A stretch of 64,000 bases of DNA from Changpingibacter yushuensis (lineage in GTDB: Bacteria; Actinomycetota; Actinomycetes; Actinomycetales; Actinomycetaceae): the NCBI RefSeq assembly GCF_014041995.1, contig NZ_CP059492.1, positions 682,001-746,000 on the forward strand, written 5' to 3'. The position numbers and the translations under genes were made by a program. Of the stretch, positions 31,159 to 38,384 are shown piece after piece. Each line of letters opens with the position of its first letter. Position 1 is the first letter of the stretch. Under the pieces are notes generated by a model that worked only from the letters and a program-made list of their open reading frames with translations, was not told where the DNA came from and did not search any database.

Positions 31159-32163
31159 GTGCTTATTGCACAGCGTCCTGTCCTCACAGAGGAGCAGGTT
31201 TCAGAGAATCGTTCGCGCTTTGTCCTCGAGCCGCTCGAGCCAGGCTTCGGCTACACGCTCGGCAACTCAATGCGCCGCACGTTGCTCTCGTCCATTCCGG
31301 GCGCAGCAGTTACGTCGGTTCGTATTGATGGTGTTCTCCATGAGTTCTCCACCATTGCGGGCGTCAAGGAAGATGTTGCCGAAATCATCTTGAACCTCAA
31401 GGAACTCGTTGTCTCCTCAGAGAATGACGAACCCGTCCTCATGTACCTGCGCAAGCAGGGACCATGCGAGGTAACCGCAGCGGATATCACTCCGCCTGCG
31501 GGCGTTGAGATCCACAACCCCGATCTTCACATTGCCACTCTCAACGAGAAGGGCAAGATTGAGGTCGATCTGACGGTGGAACGTGGCCGTGGCTATGTTT
31601 CCGCTCTTCAGAACAAAGGTGCAGAAGACGAAATCGGTCGCATTCCGATTGACTCGATCTACTCCCCGGTTCTCAAGGTGTCCTACAAGGTCGAGGCAAC
31701 CCGTGTTGAGCAGCGCACCGACTTTGACAAGCTGATCGTTGACGTTGAGACCAAGCCGTCCACCACGCCGCGTGACGCGCTTGCCTCAGCAGGTAAGACG
31801 CTTGTTGAGCTGTTCGGACTGTGCGTCGATCTGAATGAAGAGGCCGAAGGTATCGAGATTGGTCCTGCGCCAGTTGTCGAAACCCAGTCCTCGGATCTCC
31901 AGCGTCCGATTACGATTCTGAGCCTCCCGGCCCGCTCGCAGAACTGCCTGCAGCGCGAGGGCATTCACACCATTGGTGAACTCATCCAGCGTTCAGAGGC
32001 TGATCTCCTCGACATCCGTAATTTCGGAGCCAAGTCGATCGAAGATGTGAAGGTTGAGCTTGCGAAGCTTGACCTGCGCCTCAAGGACTCGCCGGCTGGC
32101 TACCTCTCCACTTACGGAGATGACAGCTACACGATGCAGTTCAGCGACGACTTGCAGGCCTGA
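31159..32163 (+). CDS. rpoA: DNA-directed RNA polymerase alpha subunit
   Basis: The alpha dimer scaffolds RNA polymerase assembly, and its C-terminal domain contacts UP elements and activators. The GTG start at 31159 ([18 protein letters not shown]) is behind GAAAGGAAAG. The 334 residues have the N-terminal assembly domain ([18 protein letters not shown]), a linker near 225-250 and the C-terminal domain at about 255-320 ([20 protein letters not shown]). Full length and normal. Confidence 0.97.
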   Translation: MLIAQRPVLTEEQVSENRSRFVLEPLEPGFGYTLGNSMRRTLLSSIPGAAVTSVRIDGVLHEFSTIAGVKEDVAEIILNLKELVVSSENDEPVLMYLRKQGPCEVTAADITPPAGVEIHNPDLHIATLNEKGKIEVDLTVERGRGYVSALQNKGAEDEIGRIPIDSIYSPVLKVSYKVEATRVEQRTDFDKLIVDVETKPSTTPRDALASAGKTLVELFGLCVDLNEEAEGIEIGPAPVVETQSSDLQRPITILSLPARSQNCLQREGIHTIGELIQRSEADLLDIRNFGAKSIEDVKVELAKLDLRLKDSPAGYLSTYGDDSYTMQFSDDLQA

Positions 32164-32191
32164 GGGCCGCACTTAATAGGAGACAAGACAC

Positions 32192-32728
32192 ATGCCCAAG
32201 CCCAAGAAGGGCGCGCGCCTCGGCGGCTCTGCCGCTCATCAGCGCCTTATCATCGCGAACCTTTGCAAGGAACTCATCCACCACAAGTCGATTACCACGA
32301 CTGAGTCCCGCGCGAAGACCGTCCAGCCTTACATGGACAAGCTCATCACGAAGGCCAAGAAGGGTGACACGGCAGCACGCCGCGAAGCTCTCAAGGTTGT
32401 GCGCGATCGTGAAACCGCCTACATCCTCTTCGAGGAACTCGCACCTCTGTTCGCAGAGCGCGAGGGTGGCTACACTCGCGTGACCAAGATCGGCAACCGT
32501 AAGGGCGACAACGCCTCTATGGCCGTCATCTCCCTCGTGACTGAGAAGGTTTCCCCGAAGCAGGCAGTAGTTGCCGAAGCAGAGAAGGCCGCCAAGGCTG
32601 CCGCTGCTGCGACGGTTGAGCCTGAGGCAGAGGAAGTAGTCGAAGCCGAAGAAGTAGTCGAAGCCGAAGAAGTAGTCGAAGCCGAAGGCGCCGACGCTTC
32701 CGTGGAAGAGGCTGCTGACGAGAAGTGA
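32192..32728 (+). CDS. rplQ: 50S ribosomal protein L17 with repeat-bearing acidic tail
   Basis: L17 lies near the tunnel exit. Residues 1-120 are canonical (MPKPKKGARLGGSAAHQRLI, GDTAARREALKVVRDRETAY). The protein is 178 residues instead of about 120-130 because of an Ala/Glu/Val tail. Inside it the six-residue unit EVVEAE occurs three times, encoded by three identical 18-bp DNA units at 32633-32686. Acidic tails on L17 are common in Actinobacteria. The perfect repeat suggests a recent, length-variable expansion. It closes the alpha operon before a shared terminator. Confidence 0.94.
   Translation: MPKPKKGARLGGSAAHQRLIIANLCKELIHHKSITTTESRAKTVQPYMDKLITKAKKGDTAARREALKVVRDRETAYILFEELAPLFAEREGGYTRVTKIGNRKGDNASMAVISLVTEKVSPKQAVVAEAEKAAKAAAAATVEPEAEEVVEAEEVVEAEEVVEAEGADASVEEAADEK
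32633..32686 (+). repeat. Perfect 3 x 18-bp tandem repeat inside rplQ
   Basis: Unit GAAGTAGTCGAAGCCGAA repeated three times without mismatch, coding EVVEAE. Unit length is a multiple of three, so copy-number change by slippage keeps the frame. Confidence 0.95.
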
Positions 32729-32744
32729 AAACTTCGTTAGCTTG

Positions 32745-32780
32745 AAAGGGTGCCCGGTTCATTCGAACCGGGCACCCTTT
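32745..32780. terminator. Bidirectional terminator between rplQ and the ROK kinase
   Basis: Perfect 16-bp stem (arms 32745-32760 and 32765-32780, loop ATTC). The outer AAA/TTT ends give short U-runs on both strands. It lies 16 bases past the rplQ stop and 16 bases past the stop of the convergent kinase gene, so it serves both. Confidence 0.9.
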
Positions 32781-32796
32781 GCTTATGGGTTCTGTA

Positions 32797-33600
32797 CTAC
32801 TCGGCGCCACGCCCGGCCAGAGCCCACGCCCGCACGCCACCGTTCATGCCAGCGGCATTGGGTATGAACGTCACGTTCTCAGGAAATTGCTCGCGTATCG
32901 CTGGCCGAATGCGTGCTGAGTTTCCCCCTCCGAGGTAGAGCCGGTCCCATCTGAACACAGGCCAGAGCGTATCTACAGCCTTCAAAACTCGCCTTGACCA
33001 AGCCGAATCGCCCAATCGGATTCGTTCGGCCTCTCCAATGTAGTCATCGTAGGTGAGGCCCCACCGCAACGGCGCATGTGAGATCTCTAGGTGAGGGGAG
33101 AGTTGGCCCTCATCGATGAGTGCATTGCCGAGCCCAGTGCCAAGTGTGATGACCAACTCGGAACCCTGGCCTGAAACCACACCCGCGGCAGCGACTTCGG
33201 CGTCGTTCAAAACGAGGGCAGGCACTCCAAAGGACGTTGTTAGGCGCCCTTCAATATCGAGGTGGTCCCAGGCATCGGCTAGCTCAGGAAGTATGCGGGT
33301 ATGCGGCCCAGCCTTGCGAATGTAATGGGGCGTGTACACAACAACGCCATGACGAATCATGCCAGGTATGCCCATGGTGATGCGATCGAATGATCCGAGT
33401 TGTTCCGCGTGGGAGGCAACAATTCCAAGCAAGTCTTCAGGAGGAAGTGGGTATCGCAGCGGTGTGCGAATGGCGTTGCCCAACTGGAAGCCGCCCGCGT
33501 CAAGGAGGCAGCTCTTGATTCCGCCACCGCCGCAATCAACTGCGAGGGTGCGTGGGTTTGGCTTGGGACCACCGGCAGGCGTGTGGGAAACTGCGTTCAT
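32797..33600 (-). CDS. ROK-family kinase, polyphosphate glucokinase (PpgK)-like
   Basis: Probable sugar kinase of the actinobacterial PpgK group, which phosphorylates glucose with polyphosphate or ATP. The 267-residue protein has the phosphate-1 motif AVDCGGGGIKS at about 20-30, the GIPGMIRHGVV strand, NDAEVAAAG with the likely catalytic Asp, the phosphate-2 motif LGTGLGNALI, and LYLGGGN and AAGMNGGVRAWAL near the end. It lacks the zinc CxCxxxxC motif of ROK repressors/hexokinases, as PpgK does. It stands alone and inverted between rplQ and truA, and its start codon shares the sequence CATG with truA. Substrate is inferred. Confidence 0.8.
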   Translation of the reverse strand: MNAVSHTPAGGPKPNPRTLAVDCGGGGIKSCLLDAGGFQLGNAIRTPLRYPLPPEDLLGIVASHAEQLGSFDRITMGIPGMIRHGVVVYTPHYIRKAGPHTRILPELADAWDHLDIEGRLTTSFGVPALVLNDAEVAAAGVVSGQGSELVITLGTGLGNALIDEGQLSPHLEISHAPLRWGLTYDDYIGEAERIRLGDSAWSRRVLKAVDTLWPVFRWDRLYLGGGNSARIRPAIREQFPENVTFIPNAAGMNGGVRAWALAGRGAE

Positions 33601-33613
33601 GAGTTCGACCGTA
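33563..33613. promoter_or_regulatory. Overlapping divergent promoters of truA and the ROK kinase
   Basis: On the plus strand TTGGGA (33563-33568), 18 bases and GAAACT (33587-33592) precede the truA ATG by six bases. On the minus strand TACGGT (33613 down to 33608) precedes the kinase ATG by seven bases. Both starts lie in CATG at 33598-33601. Neither gene has a Shine-Dalgarno, so both would be leaderless. Confidence 0.55.
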
Positions 33614-34477
33614 TCGCATCTGATCCGTTTGAGGCTCGACCTCGCCTACGATGGTTCGCAGTTTCATGGGTGGGCCGCCCAACCCGGTCTCAGAACCGTG
33701 GAGGGGCGTCTGACAGAGGCGCTGAGCACGATTCTGCGTGAGGATGTGGCACTGACTGTTGCGGGGCGCACGGACGCCGGTGTGCACGCACGTGGCCAAG
33801 TGGCTCATATGGACATCTCTGCGTCTGCTTTCACGAGTTTGCCCGGCAGATCCACGCGGAGCCCAGAAGAGGCCCTTCGCGTGCGCCTTTCGGCACTCCT
33901 CGCACGTGACGCGGACGGGCCCAAGGGGTCTAGCGACGTCGTCGTACACTCAATAACCCGCGCACCGGAGGGCTTTGATGCCCGGTTTTCCGCGCTATCA
34001 CGAAGCTACACGTATCGAATCTGCGACGATCCTGACCAGTTCGATCCACTGCGGCGCAGGGATGTGCTCTGGGTTCCCGATCAGCTCGATGTGGAGGCCA
34101 TGAACCGGTCAGCCATTCCATTGTTGGGTGAACACGACTTCATTTCCTATTGCAAGCCACGCGACGGGGCGACGACGATTCGCACCCTTCAGAGGTTGGG
34201 GGCAGTGCGTAACGAAGGGATTATCGAAGTTACGGCCCAAGCGGACGCATTCTGCCATTCTATGGTGCGCACACTCGTGGGAACCCTCATGCGTGTGGGC
34301 GATGGTAGCCAATCGGAGGCATGGCCAGCACAGCGCTTGATCGAACGATCACGAGACGGACAAGTGGTGGTGGCGCCACCTCATCCACTCACGTTGGAGC
34401 GGGTCACTTACCCTGATCACACCGAGTTGGCTGCGCGGGCCCTCCAGACTCGTGCGGTTCGGTGCCTAGAGTGTTAG
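33599..34477 (+). CDS. truA: tRNA pseudouridine(38-40) synthase
   Basis: Converts uridines 38-40 in the anticodon arm of tRNAs to pseudouridine. The start at 33599 gives SSTVSHLIRLRLDLAYDGSQ, where LRLDLAYDG is the family N terminus. The frame is open far upstream but there it is antisense to the kinase gene. The catalytic aspartate is Asp59 in AGRTDAGVHA. Other motifs are FDARFSALSRSYTYRI and MVRTLVGTLMRVG. Length 292 residues is normal. truA usually follows rplQ directly, but here an inverted gene intervenes. Confidence 0.93.
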   Translation: MSSTVSHLIRLRLDLAYDGSQFHGWAAQPGLRTVEGRLTEALSTILREDVALTVAGRTDAGVHARGQVAHMDISASAFTSLPGRSTRSPEEALRVRLSALLARDADGPKGSSDVVVHSITRAPEGFDARFSALSRSYTYRICDDPDQFDPLRRRDVLWVPDQLDVEAMNRSAIPLLGEHDFISYCKPRDGATTIRTLQRLGAVRNEGIIEVTAQADAFCHSMVRTLVGTLMRVGDGSQSEAWPAQRLIERSRDGQVVVAPPHPLTLERVTYPDHTELAARALQTRAVRCLEC

Positions 34478-34548
34478 CCCGACATGAAGCATTGTTCCGG
34501 GAGGTTGGATTCACTGAACGTGCACTCACTCACAGCGCTGTACATTCT

Positions 34549-34577
34549 TTGACCGGAGTAGTGCTGGCAAGTATGAT
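34549..34577 (+). promoter_or_regulatory. Strong rplM-rpsI promoter
   Basis: TTGACC (34549-34554), a 17-base spacer and TATGAT (34572-34577), close to consensus. It predicts a leader of about 127 bases before rplM, long enough for feedback control by L13, but no known L13-leader fold is evident. The rest of the 233-base truA-rplM gap shows nothing else. Confidence 0.8.
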
Positions 34578-34710
34578 TGTCAAATGTTGTGCACGCTGTA
34601 CGCATGGCGCCTTCCCACTCGCCGGTACAGTGTCCAACAATTGATCAACTTATCCTGGGCGCCGCACGCTTCAATCGCGGCGACCGACACGAGAAACGAA
34701 GGCTACGCCC

Positions 34711-35154
34711 GTGCGCACGTATTCACCGAAGCCCGGCGACGTCGAGCCAAAGTGGTATCTCATTGATGCCACCGATGTCGTCCTTGGCCGACTGGCAGCT
34801 CAGGTTGCCACCCTGCTCCGTGGGAAGCATAAGCCGACCTTTGCACCGAACGCAGATAATGGCGATTTTGTCATTATCATCAACGCCGACAAGGTCGCGT
34901 TGACTGGAAGCAAGCGTGAACAGAAGTTCGCGTATCACCATTCTGGCTTCCCGGGCGGTTTGAAGGCTACTAGCTACACTGAGCTGCTCGCTTCCAATCC
35001 AGAGCGCGCCGTCGAGAAGGCTGTTGCGGGAATGCTCCCAAAGAACACCCTTGGCCGCAAGCAGATCACCAAGCTCAAGGTCTACGCAGGTGCTGAGCAC
35101 CCGCACAAGGCCCAGCAAGCCGAAGTGTTCGAGCTCAAGAAGATTGCTCAGTGA
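34711..35154 (+). CDS. rplM: 50S ribosomal protein L13
   Basis: L13 is an early assembly protein of the 50S subunit. GTG start at 34711 ([19 protein letters not shown]), 147 residues, with [20 protein letters not shown] and the signature [19 protein letters not shown]. rpsI follows after 24 bases, the universal pair. No good Shine-Dalgarno is seen (ACGAAGGC at a distance), so initiation may rely on the strong promoter. Confidence 0.96.
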   Translation: MRTYSPKPGDVEPKWYLIDATDVVLGRLAAQVATLLRGKHKPTFAPNADNGDFVIIINADKVALTGSKREQKFAYHHSGFPGGLKATSYTELLASNPERAVEKAVAGMLPKNTLGRKQITKLKVYAGAEHPHKAQQAEVFELKKIAQ

Positions 35155-35178
35155 GCACCCGGAACAGGACATTAACTC

Positions 35179-35667
35179 ATGGCTGAAACTACCATCGATA
35201 CCGAGCTGGATGAGGAATTCACCGGCTCATACACAACGGAGAGCGAAGCTCCCCGCACTGGTCAGGGTGCATCCCTGACCGCCCCGGGCGCTGGGCTCGG
35301 CCGTCGCAAGGAGGCCGTTGCTCGCGTTCGTCTGATCCCAGGAACCGGCGAATGGAAGGTCAACGGCCGCGCCCTTGACGATTACTTCCCCAACAAGCTG
35401 CACCAGCAGCTCGTTAACTCGCCGTTTGCCCTGCTCGATCTTGAAGGCCGTTTTGACGTCGTCGCTCGAATTAGCGGTGGCGGAGTCTCCGGTCAAGCTG
35501 GCGCACTTCGCCTCGGAATCTCTCGTGCATTGAATGAGATTGACCGTGACGCGAACCGCGCTCCGCTCAAGAAGGCTGGCTTCCTGACCCGCGATGCTCG
35601 CGCTGTTGAGCGCAAGAAGGCTGGTCTCAAGAAGGCCCGCAAGGCTTCGCAGTTCTCGAAGCGCTGA
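35179..35667 (+). CDS. rpsI: 30S ribosomal protein S9
   Basis: S9 reaches the P-site tRNA with its C-terminal tail. It is 162 residues. An acidic N-terminal extension of about 45 residues ([20 protein letters not shown]) precedes the conserved [38 protein letters not shown] and the terminal [20 protein letters not shown]...QFSKR. The extension is usual in Actinobacteria. A strong terminator follows. Confidence 0.96.
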   Translation: MAETTIDTELDEEFTGSYTTESEAPRTGQGASLTAPGAGLGRRKEAVARVRLIPGTGEWKVNGRALDDYFPNKLHQQLVNSPFALLDLEGRFDVVARISGGGVSGQAGALRLGISRALNEIDRDANRAPLKKAGFLTRDARAVERKKAGLKKARKASQFSKR

Positions 35668-35681
35668 TCATTCAGCTTATT

Positions 35682-35713
35682 GGAGGGGCTCCACCGTATG
35701 GTGGAGCCCCTCC
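35682..35713 (+). terminator. Terminator after rpsI
   Basis: Perfect 14-bp stem GGAGGGGCTCCACC (35682-35695) with its complement (35700-35713), loop GTAT, followed by TTGTTTATCTT. It lies 14 bases after the rpsI stop. Confidence 0.9.
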
Positions 35714-35779
35714 TTGTTTATCTTGGGGTTTTCCAAAGGGACTCCTGAGTGCTCATACGGGCGGCTCAGTGTGGTTACA

Positions 35780-35808
35780 GTGTTGGCTAGTCTGGCGCGG
35801 TAGGCTAG
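35780..35808 (+). promoter_or_regulatory. Weak candidate glmM promoter
   Basis: TTGGCT, a 17-base spacer and TAGGGA lie about 50 bases before glmM, in the gap after the rpsI terminator. The match is mediocre. glmM has a proper GGAGGAG ribosome site just before its ATG, so it is not leaderless. Confidence 0.3.
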
Positions 35809-35859
35809 GGAAGGTTCGGTTACCACCACAACCGAAGTCGTTGTTCCGTAGGAGGAGAA

Positions 35860-37206
35860 ATGCCTCGACTTTTTGGCACCGACGGTGTCCGTGGCCTCGC
35901 CAATCGCGAGATCACAGCTAATCTGGCATTGTCGCTCGGCGATGCTGCAGCTCGAGTCTTGACGAAGGCGGCGCAGGAGGGGCGGCGGCCGCGGGCCGTG
36001 ATTGCCCGCGACACCCGAGTCAGTGGTGAGCTGCTGGGTCAAGCGATGGCCGCAGGGCTTGCCAGTGCGGGCGTGGATGTGGAGCACGTTAACGTGTTGC
36101 CAACGCCCGGCCTAGCGTTTCTCACTGCCAGCCAGGACGTAGATCTTGGCGTCGTCATTTCAGCGTCCCACAATCCGATGCCTGACAACGGCATTAAGTT
36201 CTTTGCCCGGGGCGGGTACAAGCTGGAGGATGCGCTCGAAGATGAGATTGAGGGGATTCTGGGCTCGAAGTGGTCGCGACCAACTGGCGCCGGCGTCGGC
36301 CGAATCTCAGATGCAACTGAGAGTGCTGATGAAGCCTATATTCACCATCTCATCTCAAGTATCGACGTTTCTCTGGAGGGTCTGAAGGTAGTGGTCGATT
36401 GCGCGAACGGCGCAACCTCGGCAGTAGCGCCGGCCGCCCTTCGCAGTGCGGGGGCTGAGGTCGTGGTGATCAATGCATCTCCGGACGGCTACAACATCAA
36501 CGAGAACTGCGGCTCCACCCATCCCGAATCCCTCCAAGCCGCCGTCGTCGCGGAAGGTGCGGATTGCGGGTTTGGATTCGACGGCGACGCCGATCGCTGT
36601 TTGGCCGTTGATTCAGAGGGCAACATGGTTGATGGTGATCAGATCATGGGCATTCTCGCGATCTCACTCAAGAAACAGGGCAAGCTCCCTCATGACACGC
36701 TCGTTGTGACAGTTATGTCCAATCTTGGCCTCATTCTTGCTATGCGCGCCGCAGGTATCGCTACCGTCCAAACGGCCGTGGGTGACCGCTATGTCCTCGA
36801 GGCAATGCGTGAAGGTGGTTACGCGATCGGCGGCGAACAGTCTGGTCATGTGATTGCACTTGAGCACGCCACCACGGGGGATGGCACGCTTACCGCGTTG
36901 TTGGTGTGCGCAGAGCTGGTCAAGTCTGGCAAGACGCTCGCCGAGCTTGCTTCGCAGATTCAGCGCTTGCCGCAAACCCTTATCAACGTTCCCAATGTGG
37001 ACAAGCGAAAGGCACCCACCAACACGGAGCTGACCGCCGCCGTGGAAACTGCGGAGCGCTCCCTTGGCGAGACCGGCCGGGTCCTCTTGCGGCCTTCTGG
37101 TACAGAGCCGTTGGTACGCGTGATGGTAGAGGCCGCCACTCAAGAAGAAGCAGACGCCGTCGCGGCATCGCTGGCCGAAGTGGTGGCTCGCGAGCTGGCA
37201 CTGTAG
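35860..37206 (+). CDS. glmM: Phosphoglucosamine mutase
   Basis: Converts glucosamine-6-phosphate to glucosamine-1-phosphate on the way to UDP-GlcNAc for the cell wall. The 448 residues include the N-terminal RLFGTDGVRGLAN, the phosphoserine loop VISASHNPMPDNGIKFF (Ser near 103), the magnesium loop FGFDGDADRC, the sugar-specificity loop GGEQSGHVI and the phosphate-binding RPSGTEPLVRVM. GTAGGAGGAG precedes the start. It works directly after GlmS, encoded 1.2 kb downstream beyond the inverted coaA. Confidence 0.97.
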   Translation: MPRLFGTDGVRGLANREITANLALSLGDAAARVLTKAAQEGRRPRAVIARDTRVSGELLGQAMAAGLASAGVDVEHVNVLPTPGLAFLTASQDVDLGVVISASHNPMPDNGIKFFARGGYKLEDALEDEIEGILGSKWSRPTGAGVGRISDATESADEAYIHHLISSIDVSLEGLKVVVDCANGATSAVAPAALRSAGAEVVVINASPDGYNINENCGSTHPESLQAAVVAEGADCGFGFDGDADRCLAVDSEGNMVDGDQIMGILAISLKKQGKLPHDTLVVTVMSNLGLILAMRAAGIATVQTAVGDRYVLEAMREGGYAIGGEQSGHVIALEHATTGDGTLTALLVCAELVKSGKTLAELASQIQRLPQTLINVPNVDKRKAPTNTELTAAVETAERSLGETGRVLLRPSGTEPLVRVMVEAATQEEADAVAASLAEVVARELAL

Positions 37207-37236
37207 ATATATCCACAACGAGTACTGAAGAAGGAG

Positions 37237-37262
37237 TGTGGGGCGTCCAAAGGCGCCCCACA
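37237..37262. terminator. Shared terminator between glmM and coaA
   Basis: Stem TGTGGGGCG (37237-37245) with CGCCCCACA (37254-37262), in the 69-base gap between the convergent glmM and coaA stops. No clear U-run on either strand. Confidence 0.7.
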
Positions 37263-37275
37263 TCTCCATTGTGAG

Positions 37276-38217
37276 CTAGATCTTGCGGAGGATAACCTCT
37301 TCGACCACGTGGTCGGGCCCCTTACGCAAAACGATGTCCGCACGCGACTTGGTGGGAGCGATGTTTTGGGCGAGGTTTGGCCCATTGACGGAGTCCCAGA
37401 TACCCAGAGTGCGCTCGACGAGCTCATCTTCATCCATGGCGCTGAACTGGTGAAAGTAGGAAGCAGGCTGGCTGAAAGCGATGTTGCGTAGGCGCAGTGT
37501 GCGTTCGAGGTACCAGCGGCGAATGTCATCCTCATCAGCATCTACGTAGATGGAGACGTCGAAGAAGTCGGACACGGCCATGAGTTCCTTCGCATCCTTG
37601 CGTGGTGGCTGAAGCACGTTCAGACCCTCAATGATGAGCACGTCGGGATGGTTGATCTCGATGTACTGACCCGGAACGATGTCATACGTGAGGTGGTCAT
37701 AGACTGGCGCCGCGACGTTTGGCCGCCCGGCTTTGACCTGCATGAGGAAGTCAAGCAGCGAGGCCCTGTCATATGACTCTGGGAAGCCCTTTCGCAACTC
37801 GATGCCACGCCGCTCGAGTTCCGCGTTGGGGTAGAGAAAGCCGTCGGTTGTGACCAGATCAACCTTAGGAGTGGCTGGCCAGCGGCGCAGTAGCTCCTGG
37901 AGGAGACGCGCCGTGGTGGACTTTCCTACTGCCACTGATCCGGCTACCCCAATCACAAACGGGGTGCGAGCTTCTTCAAGTCCTAGGAACGACGACGTCG
38001 CCGTGTGAAGAGAGCCTTGTTCGGCCGAGTACATCTGAAGTAGTGCGGAAAGCGGGCGATAGATTGCATCGGCCTCGGAAAGGTCGATGGGATCGCCGAG
38101 CGCTGAGAGCCGGCGAATATCGCTGTGGCTGAGGGGGAGTGGGGTGGACTTGGCAAGAGCACTCCACTGCTCATGAGAGAACTTGACCACGTGCGTCGAA
38201 GATGCCGCTGCTTCCAT
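37276..38217 (-). CDS. coaA: Type I pantothenate kinase
   Basis: First step of coenzyme A synthesis, pantothenate to 4'-phosphopantothenate with ATP. The 313-residue protein is the bacterial P-loop type: IGVAGSVAVGKST (about 89-101), VTTDGFLYPNAELE, RKGFPESYD, the PVYDHLTYDIVPG substrate segment and IIEGLNVLQ. Its start has no Shine-Dalgarno, but TAAACT lies eight bases upstream, suggesting a leaderless mRNA. It is divergent from glmS with a 167-base gap and convergent with glmM. Confidence 0.95.
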   Translation of the reverse strand: MEAAASSTHVVKFSHEQWSALAKSTPLPLSHSDIRRLSALGDPIDLSEADAIYRPLSALLQMYSAEQGSLHTATSSFLGLEEARTPFVIGVAGSVAVGKSTTARLLQELLRRWPATPKVDLVTTDGFLYPNAELERRGIELRKGFPESYDRASLLDFLMQVKAGRPNVAAPVYDHLTYDIVPGQYIEINHPDVLIIEGLNVLQPPRKDAKELMAVSDFFDVSIYVDADEDDIRRWYLERTLRLRNIAFSQPASYFHQFSAMDEDELVERTLGIWDSVNGPNLAQNIAPTKSRADIVLRKGPDHVVEEVILRKI

Positions 38218-38225
38218 GGGTCAGA

Positions 38226-38378
38226 AGTTTACTGGCAGGGGTGGCTGGTCTGCTGTCTTGGGAGGCACGAAATTGCAAGGTTTCCGTCACATATGGACGC
38301 TCATGGTCGATTTTTGGGCGGTCTGCCAACCGCCGTGAAGTGGTGGTCACAGTGATTGTCCTTGGACGTGGATAGACT
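38226..38378. promoter_or_regulatory. Divergent coaA/glmS promoter region
   Basis: On the plus strand TAGACT (38373-38378) lies six bases before the glmS ATG. On the minus strand TAAACT (38231 down to 38226) lies eight bases before the coaA ATG. Between them is an inverted repeat GGCGGT (38317-38322) / ACCGCC (38329-38334) upstream of the glmS box, a possible operator. No -35 near TTGACA is evident for either. Confidence 0.5.
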
Positions 38379-38384
38379 AAGCCC

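Noticed and set aside
38218-38384. glmS riboswitch/ribozyme upstream of glmS.
   Set aside because: No ribozyme core is present, the gap is short, and the -10 box six bases before the ATG implies a leaderless mRNA.
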